Positions 14,798 through 22,615 of a stretch of 37,691 bases of DNA are shown here, piece after piece. The notes under the pieces are model-generated. The model did not search any database. It was given only the letters and a program-made list of their open reading frames with translations, and was not told the DNA's origin. How positions within the stretch are numbered: the first letter of the stretch is position 1; each line of letters begins with the position of its first letter. A program made the position numbers and the translations under genes. This DNA comes from Bacteroidales bacterium. GTDB lineage: Bacteria > Bacteroidota > Bacteroidia > Bacteroidales > GCA-2748055. The DNA lies in the NCBI GenBank assembly GCA_018400695.1, contig JAGYMF010000005.1:1-37691 (forward strand), in the 5' to 3' direction.

Positions 14798-17038
14798 TTA
14801 CAGCTGTTTTTTCCTGGCTGATTCGATCATTGTTCTGTAAGCTTTCACAAGCTGTACAACGTGTAGGAGAAGATTCTTGGTTTCCGTCAGCATCTCAATG
14901 TAAGTCATACTTACTTTTGTTCCCTTCTGCTTTTTCTTCAGGATCTTGATCCTGTTTTTAATGATTGCATTGATCGATTCAGTAAGCATGTCCCTCTTGG
15001 CAATATATTCGTCCAGGTCTTTTGCCTGACTGCTCTTCATAAGTGAGATACTATAGTTGAAAAACTCATTCAGGGTTTCGTTGAATGCTTTTAACTCCTT
15101 GCTTTGTTCTTGGTCCAGAGCATGGTTATTATCGATGTGTTGATATGCCGGGTTAATGATGTGTATCAGCGCATTGGATACCTCTTTCAGGTGATCCACG
15201 ACCTGCACATAGTTGTGACCGCTCTCTAGCTCCGTCTCCTGGAAAGATTTTAACGTGTCAGCTACACTGTCTTTGATATTTTTGATTTCTTTATTGAGTT
15301 TTTTGGACTCTTTGCGGATTGACTTGAGTTCCTTGCGGCTCTCTTTTGCAAAACTCTCATATGTAAGGAAGAGCAGCTTGGATGTTTCAATAATCGCACT
15401 TCTTACTTCATCTTCGCATACAACCATGATCTGATCTGAAGCACTTTGCCTGCTATTTTCCTTCATTTCACCGTTCTTGACCCGTTTTTTATGAAATGCA
15501 TGTGTACGGATGAGAATAAATATAGATAGAATAACCAGTCCGAGGATGACGGGCAGTTTTCCGAAGAAGATGAGTGTAGCGATAAGGAAAGAGACAACAA
15601 ATGCCGTAAAGGCTGTAAAAAACCAACCACCGATTACTGTCAGGACTCCTGTAATACGGTAAACAGCACTTTCCCTTCCCCAGGCGCCATCTGCCAGAGA
15701 GGTTCCCATGGCTACCATGAATGTCACATAGGTAGTGGACAGTGGCAGTTTCAGAGAGGTGCCGATAGCGATGAGGATACTTGCCACGACGAGGTTTACT
15801 GATGCCCTTACAAGGTCGAATGCAATCTTGTTTTTCTTATCTGCTTCAGAACTTTTGCTAACATCAAATCGTTTAACAGAGAAATTTTTTACCTTTTTTG
15901 GGGTTATTTTGTTGATACCATTCGATAATTCGATGGTTTTTCTAACGATAAATCTGGCCAGACTGGTGGATTCAAAACGTTCGCTTCCTTCGCCCTGGCG
16001 ACTAAGGTCGATTGTTGTAGCGGTAACAGACTTCGCTTTTTTGGATAATCTTAAGGTGATCACCATGATTAACCCTGCAGCGATGAGGAAGATCAGCGGT
16101 GTATTGACCTCTTTATTCAGAGCGTTCATCATCAGGGTGTCCGGGCCTGCTCCTGAGGCCGAAAAGGCCTTAAAAGATTCGAAACCTGCCAGGGGTACAC
16201 CGATAAAGTTTACGAGGTCGTTTCCAGCAAAGGCCATAGCCAGAGCAAATGTTCCTACCAGAACGGTAAACTTCAGGATGTTCAGTCGCGTAAATAGAAC
16301 GAGTCCCTGAAGGATTATCGTCCACCCGGCAAAGCTGACCAGTAAAATTTTTACCGTATTGCTTTTTAGAAATCCGAGCATATCTTCATCCACCAGTGTA
16401 GAGCCTTTAGCGCCTTTGATCAGTAAAAAATAGAGTATAGCAGTGATCGCGAATCCTCCCCAGACGCCTCCCCAGTATTTATAGGTTTTCATGATATCAA
16501 AAGAGAATGCGAACCTGACTACCGCCATAATGATCAATCCCACGGTAAAGGCGATGATCACCGACAGGAATATTCCCGCAATGATCAGCATGGCACTATC
16601 GGTGTTGATAAAGGTGGACATATTGGTGAATTCGCCGTTGGAACCGATAATCTTGTATAGCGCAACTGCTACAGCTGACCCCAGCAATTCAAAAACAATT
16701 GATACTGTTGTAGAAGTTGGAAGTCCTATTGTATTGAAGAAATCGAGAAGCAGGATATCGGTCATCATAACCGCCAGGAAGACCACCATGATTTCTGCAA
16801 AAGTGAATTGTTCAGGATGGAAGATTCCTTTTCTTGCCACCTCCATCATGCCGTTTGAAAAGACGGCGCCGATAAGCACTCCTGCTGCTGCAATAGATAA
16901 AATAACAGCAAATGGAGCGGCTTTGGAACCGATTGCTGAATTCAGGAAGTTCACGGCATCATTGCTTACTCCGACGATCAGGTCAGATATTGCAAGAAGG
17001 AACAATACGATAACGATAAGAAGGTAATACGATTCCAT
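14798..17038 (-). CDS. PiT-family inorganic phosphate transporter with C-terminal PhoU-like domain
   Basis: 746 residues. The N-terminal two-thirds holds about ten membrane segments and the duplicated PiT signature: GVSNDAVNFLNSA near residue 23 and GNDLVNFIGVPLAG near 270, with PTSTTVS and PLSTTYV repeats. PiT proteins import metal-phosphate with protons or sodium. From about residue 520 the protein leaves the membrane and continues as a helical, Lys/Glu-rich region (SAIIETSKLLFLTYESFAK, then long coiled helices) resembling PhoU, usually a separate protein. The fusion is known in Bacteroidota. It lies between two PhoB-like regulator genes; its minus-strand -7 candidate is TATTTTTA just upstream. 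Sulfate permease of the same family is a remote alternative. Confidence 0.92.
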   Translation of the reverse strand: MESYYLLIVIVLFLLAISDLIVGVSNDAVNFLNSAIGSKAAPFAVILSIAAAGVLIGAVFSNGMMEVARKGIFHPEQFTFAEIMVVFLAVMMTDILLLDFFNTIGLPTSTTVSIVFELLGSAVAVALYKIIGSNGEFTNMSTFINTDSAMLIIAGIFLSVIIAFTVGLIIMAVVRFAFSFDIMKTYKYWGGVWGGFAITAILYFLLIKGAKGSTLVDEDMLGFLKSNTVKILLVSFAGWTIILQGLVLFTRLNILKFTVLVGTFALAMAFAGNDLVNFIGVPLAGFESFKAFSASGAGPDTLMMNALNKEVNTPLIFLIAAGLIMVITLRLSKKAKSVTATTIDLSRQGEGSERFESTSLARFIVRKTIELSNGINKITPKKVKNFSVKRFDVSKSSEADKKNKIAFDLVRASVNLVVASILIAIGTSLKLPLSTTYVTFMVAMGTSLADGAWGRESAVYRITGVLTVIGGWFFTAFTAFVVSFLIATLIFFGKLPVILGLVILSIFILIRTHAFHKKRVKNGEMKENSRQSASDQIMVVCEDEVRSAIIETSKLLFLTYESFAKESRKELKSIRKESKKLNKEIKNIKDSVADTLKSFQETELESGHNYVQVVDHLKEVSNALIHIINPAYQHIDNNHALDQEQSKELKAFNETLNEFFNYSISLMKSSQAKDLDEYIAKRDMLTESINAIIKNRIKILKKKQKGTKVSMTYIEMLTETKNLLLHVVQLVKAYRTMIESARKKQL

Positions 17039-17234
17039 TGGCAGAAGTTGATTTTCAATGCGTAAAAATAGAATTTATTGTCAATACAAAAGGTGTTCCA
17101 ATATTAATTTAAGGTAAAGTGAATATTATTTCAGGGTGAAGTCAGCCTTGCGCTTTATGTTTAAAATAATGCTTGCTTAACAATTAATTCATTGTGCTGT
17201 TGTATTTTAGCAGACAATAAAAGATTGATTAAAC

Positions 17235-17933
17235 ATGAGCAACCGGAAAAAATCCATATTGATTGTTGATGATGAGCAAGATATACTTGAATTCTTGTCA
17301 TATAATCTTAGTCGTGAAAACTATATGGTGAATACAGCCAGCAATGGAAAGAAAGCTGTTGAAATGGCGCTAAAACTGAATCCTGATCTGATTCTTTTGG
17401 ATTTGATGATGCCGGAAATGGATGGTATTGAAGTGTGTCAGGAGATTAGAAAGAACAAGGAGATTGGCAGTACGCTCATTGCCATTTTATCAGCCCGGGC
17501 TGAAAGCTATTCCCAGATCGCCGGGTTTGATGCTGGTGCCGACGACTATATCGTAAAACCCATTCGTCCCAGGTTGCTGATCAGCCGGATCAATGCTTTG
17601 CTGAAGCGTGCCTCCGATAAGGTGGAGTCGGCTTTAACGCCGGATGAAGATATCCGGAATTTCGGAAATCTTCTGATCGATATTGGAAAGCACCGGGTTT
17701 TGGTTAATAACAAGGATATGATGCTTCCTAACAAAGAGTTTCGGCTCTTAACGTTGCTTACATCTGTTCCTTCAAAGGTCTTCCCGCGTGATGAGATATA
17801 CCAATTCGTCTGGGGGGAGAATGTGTATGTATGTGAACGGACGATTGATGTATATATACGGAAACTGCGGGAAAAAATCGGACAAAACCGGATCAAAACC
17901 ATCAAGAGTGTCGGCTATAGCTTTGAAGCCTGA
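17235..17933 (+). CDS. OmpR/PhoB-family response regulator (second copy)
   Basis: 232 residues with the same architecture as the copy at 14053: receiver domain with Asp56 in LILLDLMMPEMDG and DDYIVKPIRP, then a winged helix with LPNKEFRLLTLLTS, VFPRDEIYQFVWG and RTIDVYIRKLREKIG. The two are clearly paralogues, with near-identical opening and closing motifs but a diverged linker (KVESALTPDEDIRNF here). No histidine kinase is adjacent. It is divergent from the PiT gene across a 196-base gap. The ATG at 17235 places the receiver domain seven residues in, as expected. Phosphate control is inferred from location. Confidence 0.9.
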   Translation: MSNRKKSILIVDDEQDILEFLSYNLSRENYMVNTASNGKKAVEMALKLNPDLILLDLMMPEMDGIEVCQEIRKNKEIGSTLIAILSARAESYSQIAGFDAGADDYIVKPIRPRLLISRINALLKRASDKVESALTPDEDIRNFGNLLIDIGKHRVLVNNKDMMLPNKEFRLLTLLTSVPSKVFPRDEIYQFVWGENVYVCERTIDVYIRKLREKIGQNRIKTIKSVGYSFEA

Positions 17934-18073
17934 AAAACATTTTCCTGTTAGAGGCTTTCAGAAAGTGTTGATCTTTATTTGTATCATAATATTTCTTACT
18001 TTTATAACACTTTGTGCTGTGGATCGGTGAATGAAGTGATTTATATTTACTACTGATCAAACATCCGATAGAT

Positions 18074-19219
18074 ATGAAAGCAATCAAGGTACTTGTAATT
18101 GTCGTTGTTGTTGTTTTGATCCTTCCACTTCTGGGGTATGCAGGCTGGCTTTTAAAAAAAGGTCAGCCACTGGAAGTTTTCGTCGTTAACAAATCAATGA
18201 CAGCATTCAAGGGGAGTGAGAACCGGGCGATGAACAACATTCTCATCCGGGACAAATTTTTCACCGCTGCCAACAGGACGTATGATCTTTCAATTGATCA
18301 TTATGGCTTAATCTGGAACAAGGGTGAATACAGAATCAAATTTCCCAGGCTGAATGAGCTTGAACATATGGCCGGAAAGGTTGATTTGATCTATTATGCA
18401 GATGCGTCGGGGATTATGACATCTCAAGTCAGAGATCTCAAAAAGGGTGAGCCTGACAGGGTTGAATATGGAGGGCTTAACAATTCAGATTATACCCTGA
18501 TCCGCTATTTTTTTGAGATGAACAAGCCATTGGTTGCGGAATGTGCTTTTATATCACCCCCAACTGAACCCCTGGTACGTTTTAATATTGAAAAACTTAC
18601 AGATATCTATTATGTTGGATGGATTGGAAAGTGTGTAAAGGACCTTGCGGATGAGGCTGACAGGGGTGTTGGTTTCGACTGGAAAGAGCGTTATACGGAA
18701 TATACAGGAAACCAGTGGACTGCTCGTGGACCAGGAATTGTAATGATACATACGGAAGCGGAACGTATCCTGGTACTCAGGGAGGGGGAGGATATTAAAA
18801 TTGCAGATGGATTTGTATTTTCATCAGAGGCCGGTATTGAGAATTACAACCTGCCACCAAGCGTGAATTACAATGGATGGTTTACTGTGCTACATGAGGG
18901 GAGGAATACTGTATTGTCTGAATTTCAGTTACAAGCGACAGCGAAAGGAAAAGCGCGCCTGAATGAATTTGGTATACCGGAGAAGTTTCCGGCTTTGATT
19001 TATGCCGATGATCATCATTTCTATTACCTGGCCGGGGACTTTGGAAAAAGCAGTTCTGGCGGCCTATTCCATAAAGTGCTGGTGCTGGGACCGATAAGGA
19101 ATGCAATACGCAGTAAAGGCAGGAGTGCTTCAAGTTTTTATTATTCATACTACATGCCTTTAATGACAGAAATACTGGATGATGCCCGGTTGATCAGGAC
19201 AGAGAAAAACCAGAACTAA
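18074..19219 (+). CDS. Membrane-anchored protein of unknown function
   Basis: 381 residues I cannot assign to a named family. Residues about 5-27 are one strongly hydrophobic segment (VLVIVVVVVLILPLLGYAGW), consistent with a signal anchor and an extracytoplasmic body. The segment KVDLIYYADASGIM and the preceding VFVVNKSMTAFKGSENRAM recall an uncharacterised protein type with a class-I-amidotransferase-like fold, but this is a weak memory-based likeness. There are no Cys pairs, Walker motifs or repeats. The omega-amidase-like gene begins two bases after its stop, so the two are probably translationally coupled. A weak -7 candidate (TATATTTA) lies upstream. Confidence 0.6.
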   Translation: MKAIKVLVIVVVVVLILPLLGYAGWLLKKGQPLEVFVVNKSMTAFKGSENRAMNNILIRDKFFTAANRTYDLSIDHYGLIWNKGEYRIKFPRLNELEHMAGKVDLIYYADASGIMTSQVRDLKKGEPDRVEYGGLNNSDYTLIRYFFEMNKPLVAECAFISPPTEPLVRFNIEKLTDIYYVGWIGKCVKDLADEADRGVGFDWKERYTEYTGNQWTARGPGIVMIHTEAERILVLREGEDIKIADGFVFSSEAGIENYNLPPSVNYNGWFTVLHEGRNTVLSEFQLQATAKGKARLNEFGIPEKFPALIYADDHHFYYLAGDFGKSSSGGLFHKVLVLGPIRNAIRSKGRSASSFYYSYYMPLMTEILDDARLIRTEKNQN

Positions 19220-19221
19220 GT

Positions 19222-20010
19222 TTGAAACATACACTCTCTATAGCCATCATTCAGCCCCAGCTTCAATGGGAACAAATCGATGCCAACCTTGATTTTTTTG
19301 ATAAAAAAATTTGCTCCATAAGCAGATCGGTTGACCTTGTTATTCTTCCTGAAACCTTCACAACAGGATTCACTATGCATGTGGAGCAGTATGCTGATTC
19401 TTACGGCAGGGTGGTAGATTGGATGAAAAATATGGCACAGCGGCAGGGTATTACCGTTACAGGCAGTTGTATTATGAGGGAGGGTACGGATTATTTTAAC
19501 AGGCTTTACTGGGTGTCTTCTTCCGGAGAGGTACAGCATTATGATAAAAGACATTTGTTCAGATTTGGCAGGGAGCAGGAGTTTTTTACCCCGGGAAATA
19601 GGCGCGTGATCGTTACAATTGGGGCATTCAGGATACTTTTGCAAGTGTGTTATGATCTGCGCTTTCCGGTTTTTTCTCGAAACAGGCAGGATTATGACGC
19701 CATACTTTATGTAGCGAACTGGCCTACTGCCCGAAAAAAAGCTTGGGAGATATTACTGCCAGCGAGGGCAATTGAAAACCAGGCCTTTGTGATTGGAGCG
19801 AACTGCACAGGAACAGATGGGGAAGGGGTTGAGAATTGCGGTGGATCATGTGTAATTGATCCAAAAGGCAATATAAAAACCCGGTTGAATGATCAACCGG
19901 GTATTCTTTTTTCGACAATTGATATTGAAGACTTACGTTCCTTCCGGAAGCGTTTTCCAGTCCGAAAAGACGCAGATGATTTTACCTTGCTGCTACCAGG
20001 CGATCAGTGA
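19222..20010 (+). CDS. Carbon-nitrogen hydrolase, omega-amidase (YafV/Nit2)-like
   Basis: A nitrilase-superfamily amidase of 262 residues. The catalytic triad is visible: Glu44 in LPETFTTGF, Lys109 in YDKRHLF and Cys143 in QVCYDLRFP. The FTTGF and DKRHLF blocks match the omega-amidase branch, which hydrolyses 2-oxoglutaramate or 2-oxosuccinamate as metabolite repair; substrate is inferred. The start codon is TTG, chosen because the fold begins at LSIAIIQPQLQW and no in-frame ATG lies before Met53. It starts two bases after the membrane-protein gene. The 3' end overlaps the slyD gene by seven bases, and a terminator-type hairpin lies inside its coding region at 19879-19902. Confidence 0.9.
   Translation: MKHTLSIAIIQPQLQWEQIDANLDFFDKKICSISRSVDLVILPETFTTGFTMHVEQYADSYGRVVDWMKNMAQRQGITVTGSCIMREGTDYFNRLYWVSSSGEVQHYDKRHLFRFGREQEFFTPGNRRVIVTIGAFRILLQVCYDLRFPVFSRNRQDYDAILYVANWPTARKKAWEILLPARAIENQAFVIGANCTGTDGEGVENCGGSCVIDPKGNIKTRLNDQPGILFSTIDIEDLRSFRKRFPVRKDADDFTLLLPGDQ
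19879..19912 (-). terminator. Strong intrinsic terminator inside the nitrilase gene, probably for slyD
   Basis: ACCCGGTTGA (19879-19888) pairs perfectly with TCAACCGGGT (19893-19902) around a four-base loop, giving a ten-pair GC-rich stem. On the minus strand it is followed by TTTTTATATTG, about 100 bases beyond the slyD stop, so it fits as the slyD terminator. On the plus strand it is followed by ATTCTTTTTTCG, so it could also act on the nitrilase transcript, cutting off about the last 35 codons. Confidence 0.75.
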
Positions 20011-20555
20011 CCGCAGTTACAGTCATGTCCTTTATCCTCACAGTTTCCGTCTTCACAACCTCCATTATTGGTGTGGACATGTCCATGTGACAGTTCTTCA
20101 GGCGTTGCATCCCTCACTTCTGTTACGGCACCGGTGAAAAAGAGATCTTCACCCGCCATGGGATGATTGAAGTCCATTTTTACAACTTCCTCCTTGATCT
20201 CCAGTATTTTTCCGTTTAGCCGGTTTCCGGAGTTATCCATCATAGGTACCATGTTTCCTACCTGTAAGATATTGTTATCAATTTGTCCATCGACTTTGAA
20301 AACTTCCAGGGGTACATCCACCACTGCATTTTCCACTGTGGGTCCGTAAGCATCTTCAGAATTCAGACCGAATTTGAACGCATCGCCACTTTTCATTCCG
20401 TCCAGATTCTCTTCAAATTTGGGCAGCATGCCACCCACTCCGAAAATGAAAGTCAGCGGATTTTCATTAGTTACCTTTTCAACGACCTCGCCGTTTTCAT
20501 TGTCTTTTCTAAGTTCGTAAGTAATTGATACTACCTTGTCTTTTGTAATTTCCAT
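20004..20555 (-). CDS. slyD: FKBP-type peptidyl-prolyl isomerase SlyD with His/Cys-rich metal-binding tail
   Basis: 183 residues. The FKBP core shows PLTFIFGVGGMLPKFEENL and GLNSEDAYG, and the inserted IF chaperone flap spans about residues 75-125 before DFNHPMAGEDLFFTG returns to the FKBP fold. The last 27 residues (from HGHVHTNNGG on) hold five histidines and four cysteines, a nickel/zinc-binding tail like that of E. coli SlyD, which supplies nickel to hydrogenase maturation and assists folding. Cytoplasmic. It is a single-gene unit; on the minus strand TTTCTTTG lies upstream as a near-consensus -7 box. No hydrogenase or urease gene is in the window. Confidence 0.94.
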   Translation of the reverse strand: MEITKDKVVSITYELRKDNENGEVVEKVTNENPLTFIFGVGGMLPKFEENLDGMKSGDAFKFGLNSEDAYGPTVENAVVDVPLEVFKVDGQIDNNILQVGNMVPMMDNSGNRLNGKILEIKEEVVKMDFNHPMAGEDLFFTGAVTEVRDATPEELSHGHVHTNNGGCEDGNCEDKGHDCNCGH

Positions 20556-20695
20556 AAGTATGTATTAAAATTCGTTCAAAGAAAGTAAATAAAATTGTAA
20601 CACTAAAAGATACAGCGATTTCTTTCAATAAAACAGTTTATTTGCCAGGTTGTTCAGCAAGAACAGATTTGTTCTGTTTAATTCAAAAATCTGGT

Positions 20696-20703
20696 TACAT
20701 TTG
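20696..20703 (+). promoter_or_regulatory. -7 box TACATTTG for the short-chain dehydrogenase gene
   Basis: Exact TAnnTTTG match ending 23 bases before the ATG at 20727. Confidence 0.55.
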
Positions 20704-20726
20704 GTGAAACGGAAATTATTTCGATC

Positions 20727-21437
20727 ATGAAAATTCTTATTACAGGAGCAAGCAGGGGTGTGGGAGCGCAACTCGCAATTCTGCTGGCCAGGGATAAACA
20801 CAGGCTGTTTCTATTGGCGCGTAACCAGCGGGCCCTTATAGGTGTGTGTCAGACTTGCAATGCAATTGCAGGCGAAGAGGTGGCAATACCATTGGTGTTT
20901 GATCTGAAGGATTTGCTGGAAGATGAATGCAATTTTCTTGAGCACCTGAAGCAGTACACCACTTCGCTGGATGTTCTGGTAAATAATGCAGGTTTTTTGA
21001 TGAACCGTGATTTTGAGAAAATTACAACATCCATCTCGAGGTCTGTTTTTGATGTCAATTATTTTGGTCCGGAGGCTCTTATCAGGGTTTGTTTACCAAT
21101 GTTGAAAGCGTCTTCAGAGGCTTCTGTCATTAATATTACATCCATGGGGGCTGTGCAGGGGAGTGTAAAATTTCCCGGATTATCGGTCTATAGTGCAAGC
21201 AAGGGAGCCCTGGCTATCCTGACGGAATGTCTGGCAGAAGAGTTGAAAAGCGATGGGATCAGGGTAAATGCGCTGGCTTTTGGTTCGGTGCAGACAGAGA
21301 TGCTGGATGAAGCATTTCCGGGTTTGAAGGCTTCATCAACAGCAGAGGAGATGGGTAGCTTTGTTAAATGGTTTGTGCTGGAAGGGTGTAAACGGTTTAA
21401 TGGTAAGATGTTACCGGTTTCAGACAGCACTCCCTGA
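20727..21437 (+). CDS. Short-chain dehydrogenase/reductase (SDR) family oxidoreductase
   Basis: A 236-residue classical SDR. The Rossmann loop is TGASRGVG (residues 6-13), followed by NNAG at 86-89. The catalytic set is Asn111, Ser139 (ITSMGAV), Tyr155 and Lys159 (YSASKGAL). The C-terminal part is short, and VNALAFGSVQTEM replaces the common PG-x-V/I-x-T block. The arginines after the second strand (LLARNQRAL) suggest NADPH rather than NADH, an inference. The substrate cannot be predicted. It stands alone between slyD and the convergent butyrate kinase gene. Confidence 0.88.
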   Translation: MKILITGASRGVGAQLAILLARDKHRLFLLARNQRALIGVCQTCNAIAGEEVAIPLVFDLKDLLEDECNFLEHLKQYTTSLDVLVNNAGFLMNRDFEKITTSISRSVFDVNYFGPEALIRVCLPMLKASSEASVINITSMGAVQGSVKFPGLSVYSASKGALAILTECLAEELKSDGIRVNALAFGSVQTEMLDEAFPGLKASSTAEEMGSFVKWFVLEGCKRFNGKMLPVSDSTP

Positions 21438-21488
21438 TATTTTGTTCAGGTCTGAAAACAGGTCACCCGCAAGCGACAGGTCATTTTG

Positions 21489-22604
21489 TTATAGCTTATT
21501 GATATCGAATGCTTTAACAAAGTTTTCGGATTTGTATTCCTTTGCCTGGATATCTCCTTTTAATAGCAGTAATCCATTCATGGCCAGGGCTCGCATTTCA
21601 TCTTCGCCGGGATATACAAAAACTGGAGCAATGAAAGCCACATGTTCCTTGATATAGCCAGTGAGGTCAGGATTATGTGCAATTCCTCCGGTAAGTATGA
21701 TGGCATGAACCTCTCCGGAGAGTACGGCAGACATGGCACCAATCTCTTTACTGATTTGATAGGCCATAGCTTCTTGCAGAAGCCTGGCTTTCTTATCGCC
21801 TCTTCGGGCACTGATCTCCAGTTTATGGGCATCATTTGAGCCGGTATAGGCAGTCAGACCACCTTTTCCGGTGATCATTTTTTTCATATCCTCATGCTTC
21901 ACCTTGTTTTTATAGCAGTAATCTACCAGGGCACCTACAGGCAGTGAACCGGATCGTTCAGGACTGAAAGGGCCGTCACCATCAAGGGCGTTGTTTACGT
22001 CGATTACACGGCCTTTTTTGTGCGCCCCGACAGATATTCCGCCACCCAGATGGGCAATAATCAAGTTCAGGTCTTCATAGTTCATACCGCATGATTGCGC
22101 ATAGGTGCGCGCGGTAGCCTTTTGGTTTAATGCATGAAAGATGGAGACACGCCGGATGTCAGGATGTCCCGTGATTCTTGCAACATTATTCAGTTCATCA
22201 ACAACCACCGGATCGGCAATATAGGGTTTTGCATGTGGCAGGTCTTTGCAAATATCTGCAGCGATCAGTCCTCCCAGGTTACTTGCATGCTTTCCAAGCA
22301 CCCCGGTATTCAGGTCCTGGATCATCTCCTCATTAACCTCATATAAACCGGATACAATAGGCTTGATAAGTCCTCCACGTCCAATAACAATCCGTATTTT
22401 ATCAAGTGGGATATCATTGTCATACACCTCCTTCAGGATCAGATTCTTTCTGAGTTCAAACTGGTCGACAACCTCCTTGAACTGGGAAAGATCTTCTGTT
22501 TCATGGCGGATCGTTTTAAGGAATAGAGAGTTGTTCCCTTTGTAGACAGCTATTTTAGTTGAAGTAGAGCCGGGATTGATGGCCAGGATGTAACTAATTT
22601 CCAT
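21489..22604 (-). CDS. buk: Butyrate kinase
   Basis: 371 residues of the acetokinase (ASKHA) superfamily, clearly the butyrate-kinase branch: ILAINPGSTSTKIAVY at the N-terminus, VIGRGGLIKPIVSGLYEVNE, LIAHLGGGISVGAHKKG and IILTGGIAHNP. It transfers phosphate from butyryl- or branched acyl-phosphate to ADP. It follows ptb after 11 bases, the standard ptb-buk order, and is the last gene of a four-gene operon. In amino-acid fermenters this pair often handles isobutyrate, isovalerate or phenylacetate precursors, so the substrate may be broader than butyrate. Confidence 0.96.
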   Translation of the reverse strand: MEISYILAINPGSTSTKIAVYKGNNSLFLKTIRHETEDLSQFKEVVDQFELRKNLILKEVYDNDIPLDKIRIVIGRGGLIKPIVSGLYEVNEEMIQDLNTGVLGKHASNLGGLIAADICKDLPHAKPYIADPVVVDELNNVARITGHPDIRRVSIFHALNQKATARTYAQSCGMNYEDLNLIIAHLGGGISVGAHKKGRVIDVNNALDGDGPFSPERSGSLPVGALVDYCYKNKVKHEDMKKMITGKGGLTAYTGSNDAHKLEISARRGDKKARLLQEAMAYQISKEIGAMSAVLSGEVHAIILTGGIAHNPDLTGYIKEHVAFIAPVFVYPGEDEMRALAMNGLLLLKGDIQAKEYKSENFVKAFDINKL

Positions 22605-22615
22605 AACAGTTTGTA

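Noticed and set aside
15735-16310. 191-codon plus-strand ORF inside the PiT gene
   Set aside because: It is antisense to membrane-segment codons, which often leave long opposite frames open; no independent support.
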